From: CAWDVK01 sp963805715 | Lineage (GTDB): Bacteria > Actinomycetota > Actinomycetes > Streptosporangiales > Streptosporangiaceae | Reading direction: 5' to 3' | Length of the DNA: 64,000 nucleotides | NCBI GenBank assembly: GCA_963805715.1 | Contig: CAWDVK010000020.1 | Span: 868,001 to 932,000 of the forward strand | In this document: piece after piece, positions 41,744-49,903 of the stretch | Layout: the number at the start of each line of letters is the position of its first letter | How positions within the stretch are numbered: position 1 is the stretch's first letter | The notes under the pieces: model-generated | The model's database searches: none | Seen by the model: only the letters and a program-made list of their open reading frames with translations | What the model was told of the DNA's origin: nothing | Translations under genes and position numbers: made by a program

Positions 41744-41929
41744 GGTCCGCCTCCCTCCGGTATCCATCTGCCATACCCGGCGGCAGGCAGGACTATGCGA
41801 TCCAGCTCATTGCTCACCGGGCCGGCGACTAGGCGAGTGCCGCGGCGGACCGGTGCGCGCAGGTACACGGCAGTCTGGCGGGCGCGCGCCGCCGCGCGAG
41901 GTGGCGCTGATGGTCAGCCGAGGAACGAC

Positions 41930-42019
41930 TGCCGGCCGAGGGGAACTCTTGCCCCGCGACAATGCGCAGCAGCGTGGTCTTGCCCGCGCCGTTGCGGCCG
42001 AGCCTGGCCCGCGTATCCC
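41930..42019 (-). pseudogene. Remnant of an ABC-F type ATPase (Walker A region)
   Basis: The minus strand reads RARLGRNGAGKTTLLRIVAG QEFPSAGS, the first Walker A segment of ABC-F translation-factor ATPases (VGRNGAGKSTLLRIxAGE). Nothing of the remaining protein is left in 41744-42028, which is otherwise without recognisable content. The 22-bp array starts right behind it. Confidence 0.6.
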
Positions 42020-42028
42020 GGCTGCCGG

Positions 42029-42112
42029 GCGCCGCTGATCTAGCTGCCAGGCGCCGCTGATCTAGCTGCCAGGCGCCGCTGATCTAGCTGCCAGGCGCCG
42101 CGGAACTGCCAG
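42029..42112. repeat. Tandem array, 3 x 22 bp plus partial, containing the glgB stop
   Basis: GCGCCGCTGATCTAGCTGCC plus AG at 42029, 42051 and 42073, then a diverged 18-bp copy. The glgB stop (42084-42086) is inside copy 3, and each copy carries a TAG in the same position on the minus strand. Confidence 0.95.
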
Positions 42113-44354
42113 GATCCGCAACGGCCGGGTCGGCATCCGGCTCGTGGGCGAGCCACACGACCGCCAGGGGCGGCAGCGTGAGCGTGGCGGAGTAGTCGAG
42201 ATCGTTCCAGCCCGGCTCTGCGGCGGTCACGGAACCGGCCAGGAGGTCGCTGCCGCCGAATTCCGCGCTGTCGGAGTTGAGGATCTCCGCCCAGCGCCCC
42301 GGCCGCGGGAGTCCGATGCGGTAGTCAGGGCGGGGTACCGGCGTCAGGTTGGCCACGCAGGCGACCGGGCGGCCGCCTGCGGCCGGGAACCGGAGGAACG
42401 ACAGCACGCTGTGATCGGCGTCATTGGGGTCGATCCAGCGGAACCCGGTCCAGTCGAAGTCCTGCTCCCACATCGCGGGCTCGTGGCGGTAGACCGTGTT
42501 GAGCGCGCGGACCAGTGCCTGCATCCCGGCGTGCTCGGGATAGTCGAGCAGGTGCCAGTCGACGCTGCCGCCATGCCGCCACTCGTCGTTCTGGGCGATC
42601 TCGCCGCCCATGAACAGCAGCGGCCGACCCGGGTGCGCCCACATCCAGGCCAGCAGCGTACGCAGGTTCGCGAACTGCTGCCAGCGGTCGCCGGGCATCT
42701 TGCCGAGCAGCGATCCCTTGCCGTGCGAGACCTCGTCGTGGCTCAGCGGCAGGATGAAATTCTCGCTGAACGCGTACAGCAGGGCGAAGGTGAGCTCGTG
42801 ATGGTGGTAACGGCGGTGTACCGGATCCTTGGAGAAGTACACCAGGGTGTCGTTCATCCACCCCATGTTCCATTTGAACCCGTAGCCGAGCCCGCCCAGG
42901 TAGGTCGGGCGCGAGACGGCGGGCCAGGCGGTGGACTCCTCGGCGACCATCATGACGGAGGGATGGTGCCGGTAGACGACCTCGTTGCATTCCCTGATGA
43001 AGTCGATGGCTTCCAGGTTCTCCCGGCCGCCGAACCGGTTGGTGACCCACTCCCCCTCCCGGCGCGAGTAATCCAGGTAGAGCATCGAGGCGACCGCGTC
43101 GACGCGCAGGCCGTCGACGTGGAACTCCTCGATCCAGAACAGCGCGTTCGCGATCAGGAAGTTCCGGACCTCGTGCCGCCCGTAGTTGAACACCAGCGTG
43201 CCCCAGTCCGGGTGCTCTCCCATGCGGGGATCGACGTGCTCGTACAGCGCGGTGCCGTCGAAGCGGGCCAGCGCCCAGTCATCCTTGGGGAAGTGACCGG
43301 GAACCCAGTCGACCAGGACCCCGATCCCTGCCTGGTGCAGCCGGTCGACCAGGTACCGGAAGTCGTCGGGCGTCCCGTGCCGGGACGTCGGCGCATAGAA
43401 CCCGGTTACCTGGTAGCCCCAGGAACCGGAGAACGGGTGCTCGGCGATCGGCAGGAACTCGACGTGGGTGAAGCCGAGGTCGCTGAGGTAGTCGGGCAGC
43501 ACCTCGGCCGCCTCGCGGTACGACAGCGGCCGCCAGCCGCCGTCGCCGTCCTGCGTCAGCCGCCATGAGCCCAGGTGGCACTCATAGACCGATATCGGCG
43601 CTTTCAGCAGGTCGGTGGTCTCGCGGTGGGCGAACCAGGCATCGTCCTGCCACTTGTACTGGCTCTGGGTGACCACGCTGGCGGTGGCCGGCGGCACTTC
43701 GGTGGCGAAGGCGAACGGGTCCGCCCGCAGGCTCAGGTGGCCCTGCTGGCCCACGACCTCGTACTTGTAATGCACGCCGGTGCCGACCTCGGGCACGAAG
43801 ATCTCCCAGACCCCGGAGCTGCCCAGCGCTCTCATCGGGTGGATGCGCCCGTCCCAGCCGTTGAAGTCACCCACCACCCGCACGGCGCGGGCGGCGGGCG
43901 CCCATACCGCGAACGAGGTGCCGGACGCCCCCTGGTGCACGCGCACCTGCGCGCCCAGATGGTGCCACAGCCCCTCGTGCCGGCCCTCCGCCAGCAGGTG
44001 CAGGTCGAGCTGGCCGAGCGTGGGCCAGAACCGGTAGGGATCTTCGACCACGGTCACGACACCGTCCGGGTAGGTCACCTCGAGGCGGTAATCGGGGATC
44101 TCCGGGCCCTCCAGCACCCCGGCGAACACCCCGGCCGGATGCAGGCAGCGCATCTCGGTCCGCTGCTCCCCGGCCAGGATGACCATGCCGGTCGCATCGG
44201 GGCGCCAGCCTCGGATCACCACCCGGTCGTGCCCGGCGCTGTCGCGCTCGGGATGAGCGCCCAGCACATGGTGCGGGTCGTGATGCTGGCCAGTGACCAG
44301 GCGCTCCAGGTCCGCGCCGTCCACTAACAGATCGGAATGCACTGGCGAGGTCAT
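42084..44354 (-). CDS. glgB: 1,4-alpha-glucan branching enzyme
   Basis: 756 residues from ATG 44354 (GGGGA upstream). It transfers 1,4-glucan chains to 1,6 positions in glycogen. The N1 domain typical of actinobacterial GlgB (LERLVTGQHHDPHHVLGAHP) and CBM48 (GTSFAVWAPAARAVRVVGDF NGW) precede the GH13 barrel. The barrel contains VEFLPIAEHPFSGSWGYQVT, GVLVDWVPGHFPKDDWALAR (region I), VDGLRVDAVASMLYLDYSRR (catalytic Asp), MMVAEESTAWP (catalytic Glu) and FILPLSHDEVSHGKGSL (transition-state Asp). A usual full-length enzyme. No glgA, glgC or glgE nearby. C-terminus ends in an array-derived tail (SSAAPGS). Confidence 0.96.
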   Translation of the reverse strand: MTSPVHSDLLVDGADLERLVTGQHHDPHHVLGAHPERDSAGHDRVVIRGWRPDATGMVILAGEQRTEMRCLHPAGVFAGVLEGPEIPDYRLEVTYPDGVVTVVEDPYRFWPTLGQLDLHLLAEGRHEGLWHHLGAQVRVHQGASGTSFAVWAPAARAVRVVGDFNGWDGRIHPMRALGSSGVWEIFVPEVGTGVHYKYEVVGQQGHLSLRADPFAFATEVPPATASVVTQSQYKWQDDAWFAHRETTDLLKAPISVYECHLGSWRLTQDGDGGWRPLSYREAAEVLPDYLSDLGFTHVEFLPIAEHPFSGSWGYQVTGFYAPTSRHGTPDDFRYLVDRLHQAGIGVLVDWVPGHFPKDDWALARFDGTALYEHVDPRMGEHPDWGTLVFNYGRHEVRNFLIANALFWIEEFHVDGLRVDAVASMLYLDYSRREGEWVTNRFGGRENLEAIDFIRECNEVVYRHHPSVMMVAEESTAWPAVSRPTYLGGLGYGFKWNMGWMNDTLVYFSKDPVHRRYHHHELTFALLYAFSENFILPLSHDEVSHGKGSLLGKMPGDRWQQFANLRTLLAWMWAHPGRPLLFMGGEIAQNDEWRHGGSVDWHLLDYPEHAGMQALVRALNTVYRHEPAMWEQDFDWTGFRWIDPNDADHSVLSFLRFPAAGGRPVACVANLTPVPRPDYRIGLPRPGRWAEILNSDSAEFGGSDLLAGSVTAAEPGWNDLDYSATLTLPPLAVVWLAHEPDADPAVADPGSSAAPGS

Positions 44355-44645
44355 GCTCGTCCCCTCTAGCGCGACGCCCACGGCACCACGTGAATGCCCG
44401 GACACCCAGTCTGCACCCCCGGCGCCCCGGCACGCATCACCCGGGCTCGCATCACCCGGGGATCGGCGGGGCCAGGCGGCCTCCTGGGCCCGGGGCGGCT
44501 CGGCGAGCAGCCCGTGGCACGGCTGCGGGCCGTGCGGGCCGGGATGAGCGGCATCGGGGCTGACCTGCTGGCAGGGCCCGTCGTGCACGTGCAGGCCGCA
44601 GCACGGGCAGCGGGGGCAGGCCTCGTGGAAGCCCTTCTTGATCAT
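44355..44645 (-). other. Cys/His-rich open frame leading into glgB
   Basis: The glgB frame stays open upstream to an ATG at 44645: MIKKGFHEACPRCPCCGLHV HDGPCQQVSPDA, then Pro/Ala-rich. The cysteine cluster (CPRCPCCxxHxHxxxC) looks like a metal knuckle, and the codons are G/C-ending like real coding DNA. It lacks a strong ribosome site, and GlgB homologues have no such extension. It may be a short independent ORF or chance. The remaining 44646-44827 holds nothing recognisable. Confidence 0.3.
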
Positions 44646-44827
44646 GCGGCTACCGCCTGCCAGGCGCCGGCTCAGGGATGCTCCGGCGAGTGCCCGGCCG
44701 GCGCGGCGAGCCCGGCGCGGCTGCCGGTCAGCATCGCGGGCGGCGGCCGGGCCTGGCCCGGCCGCCGCCCGCGGCAGCGAACTGCTAGTCCTGCCTGGCC
44801 GTCAGGCGAGGCCCGGCATGCCGATCG

Positions 44828-45427
44828 TCAGCAGCCGTCATACGGCGCCCAGGGCGAGGCCCCGTCCTCGGCATAGGCGGTGGCGAACACCTGGTTCTGC
44901 TCGCCCACGGACGCGTGCCCGAAGTCGGCCGGGCTGCCGCCCGCCGCGGTCCAGGCCGAGTAGCTGAACTGGTAGAGGCCGTAGTGGCCGCTGCCGTTCA
45001 TGACCTGGGAATTGCCGCCGCTCTCTCTGGAGATGACGCACTGCTGGAACGACCCAGCCGCCGCGGCATACGACGCCGAGACCGGCTGCGCCGCCGTGGG
45101 CGCCGTAGGCGCCGTAGGCGCCGCGGTGCCAGACGCCGGGTACGCGGGCACCGCCGCGACCGCGGCCTGCCGGTAGGAGCCAGCCAGCTGCGCTGCCTGC
45201 GCCGCCGACGGTATGCGCAGGTGCTCTCCGGTCATGATCAGGCTGGGGTTTCCCCCGATGACGGTCCGGTTGGCCTCGTACAGCCCGGGCCATTCGATGC
45301 GGTACCGGGCGGCGATTTCGCTGAGCGAATCACCTCGGCGGACGACGATTTCCGCCGGGGGCCTGGCGGCTGCTTCACGGTGCATCTCGACCACTGCCAG
45401 CAGAGCTGCCGGGTGGATCATGGACAT
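44828..45427 (-). CDS. LysM plus transglycosylase-like (Rpf-type) cell-wall protein
   Basis: 199 residues. N-terminal LysM at about 28-72 (VVRRGDSLSEIAARYRIEWP, LYEANRTVIGGNPSLIMTGE), a TAPTAPTAP linker encoded by a 9-bp repeat, and a C-terminal Rpf/lysozyme-like domain from about 125 (FQQCVISRESGGNSQVMNGS, GHYGLYQFSYSAWTAAGGSP) ending in an exposed Cys. ExxG and the catalytic Glu in RESGGN fit resuscitation-promoting-factor muralysins that cut peptidoglycan. A classical signal peptide is not clear (MSMIHPAALLAVVEMHREAA is short), so export needs checking. Long non-coding leader upstream. Confidence 0.83.
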   Translation of the reverse strand: MSMIHPAALLAVVEMHREAAARPPAEIVVRRGDSLSEIAARYRIEWPGLYEANRTVIGGNPSLIMTGEHLRIPSAAQAAQLAGSYRQAAVAAVPAYPASGTAAPTAPTAPTAAQPVSASYAAAAGSFQQCVISRESGGNSQVMNGSGHYGLYQFSYSAWTAAGGSPADFGHASVGEQNQVFATAYAEDGASPWAPYDGC

Positions 45428-45864
45428 CCTCTCGTGACGAGAGCAGTATCCGCATCCATCACGGTGCAGCCGGGATCAGGGGTCTGCCATACCGCCCTCA
45501 TTTCGGTTCGGTCATTCAGGGTGAACCTACACAGCCATTCCTGAGGTGCCAAATTTTTCGCGCTTTTTATCCGGCACTAGCCCGCTAGATCCCGCCATTC
45601 CCGGCTGCCATTCTCCAAGCCGCGGGGAGACCCATCAGACGGGCGCAGGCACCGCCTACCTGGGCGGATACCAGGAATTTCGCTGAGATAAATAATTCAT
45701 GGCAGGCGGCCTGATTCGCGGAAAAAGTGATTCTCGTCATAGTGCTGCCGTATTCCGCGCCGCCAGGCCCGGCGAACGAGCCCGCGCCTGCGCGGCGCCC
45801 GCCGCGGCAGCCGCCCGCCCGCGCCCTGAAAAGCGGCCCTGAAAAGCGCCCCTGAGCGGGCGGC
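45428..45864. promoter_or_regulatory. 437-bp leader upstream of the LysM-Rpf gene
   Basis: This is the most AT-rich non-coding stretch in the window, including ATAAATAATTCATGG near 45690 and a hairpin-like GTGCC...GGCAC at 45548-45575 with a T-rich loop. LysM/Rpf genes in actinobacteria often have long leaders with c-di-AMP (ydaO) riboswitches. I could not match the conserved ydaO elements by eye, so only a regulatory leader is claimed. Confidence 0.35.
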
Positions 45865-47592
45865 CTACAGGGCGGACGGCGGAGCCGCGTCCAGGGCCTC
45901 GATGGTCCGGGCCAGGGCCAGGATCTGCCCGTACATCAGGGGCATGTCCACCTTGTCGAGGTCGAGCAACTGCGGCCGCTGAGCGTCGCCGGCCTGCAGC
46001 AGGTAGGTGGGCATCGGGCAGAGCGAGACGGTGCCGAGCCCGGCCGCATACAGGGGCGCGCCCTCGCCGAGGTAGAGCGGGAAGCCGCCCGGCCGCACCG
46101 CGGCCACGGGATAGTCGGGCCAGCCCGTGCCGTTGACCGCGGCGACCGCGGCCAGGTAGGCGTCCTGCTCGGTGTTGACCGCGCTGGTGATGTCGCGCTG
46201 CATCGTGTAGGTGGTTCCCCAGTCAGGACCGGCCGGCCCGTACTGCCCGGTCACCGGGTCGTTCGTCCACCGGGTGGCGCCGAGGTGCTCGACGGTCACC
46301 CCGAGGGTCGCGGCCTGGTAGATATCCGGGTGGTCGAGCATCCAGACGCTGATGGCGTCGTTGCCGATCTCGGCGTTCTTCGGGTTCGGGATGGCCCGGG
46401 TGAACTGCGGGAGCTGGAAGTGCCCGGTCACCAGCGCGACGTACATGTCGTTGTTGCGCGCCGGGCGAGCGGCCAGGTGCCGGGCCAGCGCGAGGATCCC
46501 GAGCCCGCCATTCTCCTCGACCGCGTTCGGCCCGTCGGTATGGGTGTTGATGATGATGTTCTGCCCGGTGCTCCCCGAGCCTTTCAGCGAGCCCCAGACC
46601 GTTTCCGTCGCCGCGCCGACGGTGATGTCCGCGGTGAGCACGAGCGTCGCGGTGGCCTGGCCGCTGGCGGCGAGTCCGGACAGCTGCGTGCCGGTCGAGT
46701 CGCCGACCCAGACCGCCGGGCAGCCGGGATCACCGGGCGCCGGCAGGCCCGACGCCGCCGGATAGGGCGTGATGAACGGGCTGTACTGGTTGATCACCTC
46801 GTCGTCCGGCAGGCCGGTCCAGGCGCAGACCACGCCGAGCACCCCGGCGTTGCGCGCGTCCAGCAGCGGGACCGGCTCGAAGATGCCCTGCCAGGCGGGA
46901 TGGGCCAGCGCGGCCGCGTAGGCCGTGTAGTCCGCGGCGGCCTGAGCGGAGCTCCTGCCGGGCTCGTAGCCGCCGGTAGCCGTCTGGCCCAGGTCCAGGT
47001 CGAAGACCGACGGCGCGGTCCGCACCAGCGCGATCGCGCCCCGTGCCGCCGTCCAGAAGGCCGCCGTGTAGCCGGTGGCGGGCGGGTAGGTGCCCAGGTC
47101 GACCAGCGCGGCGGTAACGCCGCCCGGCGGTGTCTGCCCGGAGTAGGGATAGTAGTAAGTCAGCGGGACCGGGCCGGACCGCCCGATGGCCGCGGGCACG
47201 CGCACCCGCAGCGCGAAGTCACGGGCCAGCCAGCGGCTGAAGGTGAGCCGGTCGGTCCGGATCCGCAGCCCCGGCACCGCGGCCAGCTGCTCAGTCAGCC
47301 AGTCCACGTAGGCGGCGTGCCCGCTGCTGCCGGTGTAGCGCGTTCCGAAACGGACAAGCTGCTCCTCCCAGTGCCGCACCTGCCGGACACCGGGCAGGCC
47401 GCCAGGCGGTCCGGCGGCTAAGCTCGCCCGCCGGCCCGCCGCCAGCGCTGATGGCGCGCCCGCGGCAGCGGCGAGTGCGCCAGCGCCGGCCGCCCCGGCC
47501 AGGAACCGCCGCCGCGGCAGGCCAGGGCGCCGCTGCCCGCGGCCGTCTGCCGAGCCGCCGGAACCGGCCTGACTGCTGTTTCTCGTGCTCAC
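45865..47592 (-). CDS. Tat-exported M28-like zinc aminopeptidase
   Basis: 575 residues. Twin-arginine signal at residues 27-45 (RRRFLAGAAGAGALAAAAGA). NIIINTHTDGPNAVEENGGL is the M28 metal region (HTDG and EE-like ligands), and ILALARHLAARPARNNDMYV the usual helix after it. VTVEHLGATRW supplies another His. The part between residues 160-300 (GAIALVRTAPS, VPLLDARNAGVLGVVCAW) resembles a PA insert. It probably hydrolyses peptides outside the membrane, though one or two ligands diverge from classical M28, so activity should be tested. Confidence 0.75.
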   Translation of the reverse strand: MSTRNSSQAGSGGSADGRGQRRPGLPRRRFLAGAAGAGALAAAAGAPSALAAGRRASLAAGPPGGLPGVRQVRHWEEQLVRFGTRYTGSSGHAAYVDWLTEQLAAVPGLRIRTDRLTFSRWLARDFALRVRVPAAIGRSGPVPLTYYYPYSGQTPPGGVTAALVDLGTYPPATGYTAAFWTAARGAIALVRTAPSVFDLDLGQTATGGYEPGRSSAQAAADYTAYAAALAHPAWQGIFEPVPLLDARNAGVLGVVCAWTGLPDDEVINQYSPFITPYPAASGLPAPGDPGCPAVWVGDSTGTQLSGLAASGQATATLVLTADITVGAATETVWGSLKGSGSTGQNIIINTHTDGPNAVEENGGLGILALARHLAARPARNNDMYVALVTGHFQLPQFTRAIPNPKNAEIGNDAISVWMLDHPDIYQAATLGVTVEHLGATRWTNDPVTGQYGPAGPDWGTTYTMQRDITSAVNTEQDAYLAAVAAVNGTGWPDYPVAAVRPGGFPLYLGEGAPLYAAGLGTVSLCPMPTYLLQAGDAQRPQLLDLDKVDMPLMYGQILALARTIEALDAAPPSAL

Positions 47593-47857
47593 TCTCGCTC
47601 CTGGCTGGCTGGTGCGGGCATCGAGCCCGGCTCGGCAGGGGCATCGGGATGACCCTGCATCGGATGCCTCCGATCAGCCGGGGCCCGGGCTGCCCGTGCT
47701 TTCCGGACGGTAGGGAGAAGGGGCGGGTTCAGCTCTCGCGGGTTTTTACCAGAGTATTCCGCCCCATGTCGGCATGGAAGCGCGGGAGCGCGGCAGCGCA
47801 GCTGACGAACGCGACTAGGAGCAGCATCGGCCGGCAGCCGACCACGCTGAGCGGCCC

Positions 47858-48244
47858 CTAGGCCTGGGACATGACGACGATGATGAGGCCGGACACGACC
47901 AGCAGCGAGCCGGCCCAGGTCCAGCTGTTCGCTTTCTCGTGCAGGACCAGGACGCTCGCGGCCAGGATGGCGAGATAGCCCAGCGCGTTGAACGGGTAGG
48001 CGATGCTCAGCGGCACCCGGGCGAGCGCGGCCAGCCAGGCGATCGCGGAGATGCCGAAGACCACCAGCCCGCCCAGGACCCATGGCGAGGTGGCCGCGCT
48101 GATGACCAGCGAGCTGCCAGAGGATGCGGCGTGAGCCGAGGCGAGCTGCATGCCGTGCTTGAGCATGACCTGGCCGGTCGCGGCCACGCCGACAGCGAGG
48201 AGCACCAGCACGATGCTTCCGATACTCAATCGATCGATACTCAA
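47858..48244 (-). CDS. Small EamA/DMT-superfamily transporter
   Basis: 128 residues with four predicted helices (SIVLVLLAVGVAATGQVMLK, LGGLVVFGISAIAWLAALAR, VPLSIAYPFNALGYLAILAA, SWTWAGSLLVVSGLIIVVM). GQVMLKHGM and VPLSIAYP are typical of the EmrE/DMT group and of ArnE/F-like pairs. TTG 48244 fits a GGAGAG ribosome site; the 15-bp unit around this start occurs twice in tandem (48227-48256). Probably a half-transporter that works as a dimer; substrate unknown. Confidence 0.75.
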   Translation of the reverse strand: MSIDRLSIGSIVLVLLAVGVAATGQVMLKHGMQLASAHAASSGSSLVISAATSPWVLGGLVVFGISAIAWLAALARVPLSIAYPFNALGYLAILAASVLVLHEKANSWTWAGSLLVVSGLIIVVMSQA

Positions 48245-48284
48245 TCGATCTCTCCGTGACGTAGGGGCACCATCAGGCAGCCTG

Positions 48285-49598
48285 CTAGCCCCAGGCGGGC
48301 GGCGTGCCGCACCAGTGCTGGAAGTCGGCGCACATCGCGGCCGTGACGGTGCCGGCCAGCTGCGCGGCGCCGGACTGGTCTGGGTGGATCCAGGTGTCGT
48401 TGAGCTGGATCCACGAGCCACCGGTGCTGAGCGGCTGGTGCAGCGCCCACTGGACCGGGTCGGGCTCGGTCCACCGCAGGTCGAGGTAGCGGGTGGTGTT
48501 CGGCCACCTCTCCTTGGCCCAGGCCTGTGCCTCGCTGACCGCGTTGCTGATGAGGGTGTTCAGCTCGGCTCCCACCACGCCTGCCTGCTGCCACTGGGTG
48601 ACCGTGGTCGGATCCTCCGGGCTGATCGGCCGGGACTGGTCCTGGCAACTCGCGCCCGAGGCCGGGCCGCCGGTCAGGCTGCCGGACTGCCAGTTCCCGA
48701 AGGACCACGGGCAGCTGCGGTAATAGCCGAGTACCAGCACGCGGTCGCCCTGCGACAGCAGCGCCTTGTAGATGTCGACCAGGTGCCCGGTCTGGCGGAT
48801 CTGGTCCCAGGTCCGGGTCAGGCACCCGAGCGGCGCCGACAGCGGGCCGGAATACCAGGTGGGGAAGAGGATGCCGACGCTGTAGCCGGTGGAGTCCACG
48901 CACGCCCCCTTGACGGCCGGGAAGCCGGCGAAGGCGATCCGGATGAAGGCGGCCAGCAGCGGGTTGCCGCCGAGCGTCATCACCACGTACTGGTCAGTGA
49001 GCTTCTTCAGCTCCGGCCCGTACTCGCCTCCGGCCGGGTCCCAGTTGGCCGGCGTCGATCCGCTGACCGCCCAGTCCGTTACCGAGGCCGCGCCGGCCGG
49101 TGACTGGCTCGCGGCGATCTGATAGGGATACGCGACCAGCGGCGCGCCGGGACCGCTGCTCCACGGCGGCGAGTTCCACGGCTTGCCGTCATTGTTGTTA
49201 TTGCTGCACGCGTCGTTCAGCCCGTCCGGCGTGCTCGGCGGCGCGCAGCTGAACAGGCTGTTGTCGCCGAGATACCAGGAATTCGCCATCGGCTGGTTGA
49301 CGGTGCAGGAGACGCCGCTGGCGTTCTCGACGACGCCGCAGTAGCCGAACCCGGCCGTCACCGAGTCGCCGATGAAGGTCACGGCATCCTTGAGCGTCCC
49401 GGCCTCGGCCCTGACGGCGCCCTTCCCGGCGCCGCCCGTCCTGACCGCGCCGGCCGTGACGGCGGCCTGCGCCGTCCCGCCCGGAACTGCCCAGGCCAGC
49501 GTGCCGCAGCCGAGCAGCAGCGCACCGGCAACGGCCAGGCGTCGCGCGGCAGGTCCGGCTAATGGACGGCGCCTGGAACGGCACTGCGATGTCATCAC
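48285..49598 (-). CDS. Secreted SGNH/GDSL hydrolase
   Basis: 437 residues with a signal peptide (RRLAVAGALLLGCGTLAWAV, cleavage near AQA-AV). Block I VTFIGDSVTAGFGYCG has the nucleophile Ser (GDS, residues 77-79). The Gly/Asn blocks are seen as TDWAVSGSTPANWD and VVMTLGGNPLLA, and block V as LNDTWIHPDQSGAAQLAGTV with the DxxH-like pair. Several cysteines support an extracellular, disulfide-bonded protein. Substrate is likely an ester on polysaccharide or lipid. Confidence 0.85.
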   Translation of the reverse strand: MMTSQCRSRRRPLAGPAARRLAVAGALLLGCGTLAWAVPGGTAQAAVTAGAVRTGGAGKGAVRAEAGTLKDAVTFIGDSVTAGFGYCGVVENASGVSCTVNQPMANSWYLGDNSLFSCAPPSTPDGLNDACSNNNNDGKPWNSPPWSSGPGAPLVAYPYQIAASQSPAGAASVTDWAVSGSTPANWDPAGGEYGPELKKLTDQYVVMTLGGNPLLAAFIRIAFAGFPAVKGACVDSTGYSVGILFPTWYSGPLSAPLGCLTRTWDQIRQTGHLVDIYKALLSQGDRVLVLGYYRSCPWSFGNWQSGSLTGGPASGASCQDQSRPISPEDPTTVTQWQQAGVVGAELNTLISNAVSEAQAWAKERWPNTTRYLDLRWTEPDPVQWALHQPLSTGGSWIQLNDTWIHPDQSGAAQLAGTVTAAMCADFQHWCGTPPAWG

Positions 49599-49895
49599 GC
49601 CCCCGATGAGTCTTTTCCTGAACGCGGCTCAGCTGCCGATCGCCCGGATTGCTGGCCCCCGCCAGCGCGCTGAGCAGCGACGATCAGTCATCCGCCGCGG
49701 ACGAATATATAGCGGCCGGCCCGGAAAGCACGGGAGGCAGCCCGCCGCGATGCACGCGGCGGCGCGATGCCGGGAAAGCTCCGAGCCGGGGCCAGCCGGG
49801 CCAGCCGGGCCAGCCGGGCCAGCCGGGCCAGCCGGGCCGGGTCAGCCGGGTCAGCCGGGTCAGCCGGGTCAGCCGGGTCAGCCGGGTCAGCCGGG
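49599..49895. other. Intergenic region mostly filled by the 9-bp arrays
   Basis: 49599-49790 holds nothing recognisable apart from a likely promoter area of the SGNH gene; 49791 onward is repeat. Confidence 0.4.
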
Positions 49896-49903
49896 TCAGC
49901 CGG
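49791..49903. repeat. Two 9-bp arrays, 5 x GCCAGCCGG then 7 x GTCAGCCGG
   Basis: A run of five GCCAGCCGG units (49791-49835), a 5-bp joint, and seven GTCAGCCGG units (49841-49903). The C-to-T variant is fixed within its block, a sign of separate expansions. The stop of the CoA-transferase gene (49896-49898) is in the last unit. Confidence 0.95.

Noticed and set aside
6352..42019. ABC-2 permease tail, ABC ATPase start and ABC-F piece as parts of one split system
   Set aside because: They are far apart, on different strands, and belong to different ABC subfamilies; independent relics are simpler.
45428..45864. c-di-AMP riboswitch (ydaO) before the LysM-Rpf gene
   Set aside because: Gene context fits, but conserved riboswitch segments could not be found by eye; left as an unassigned leader.
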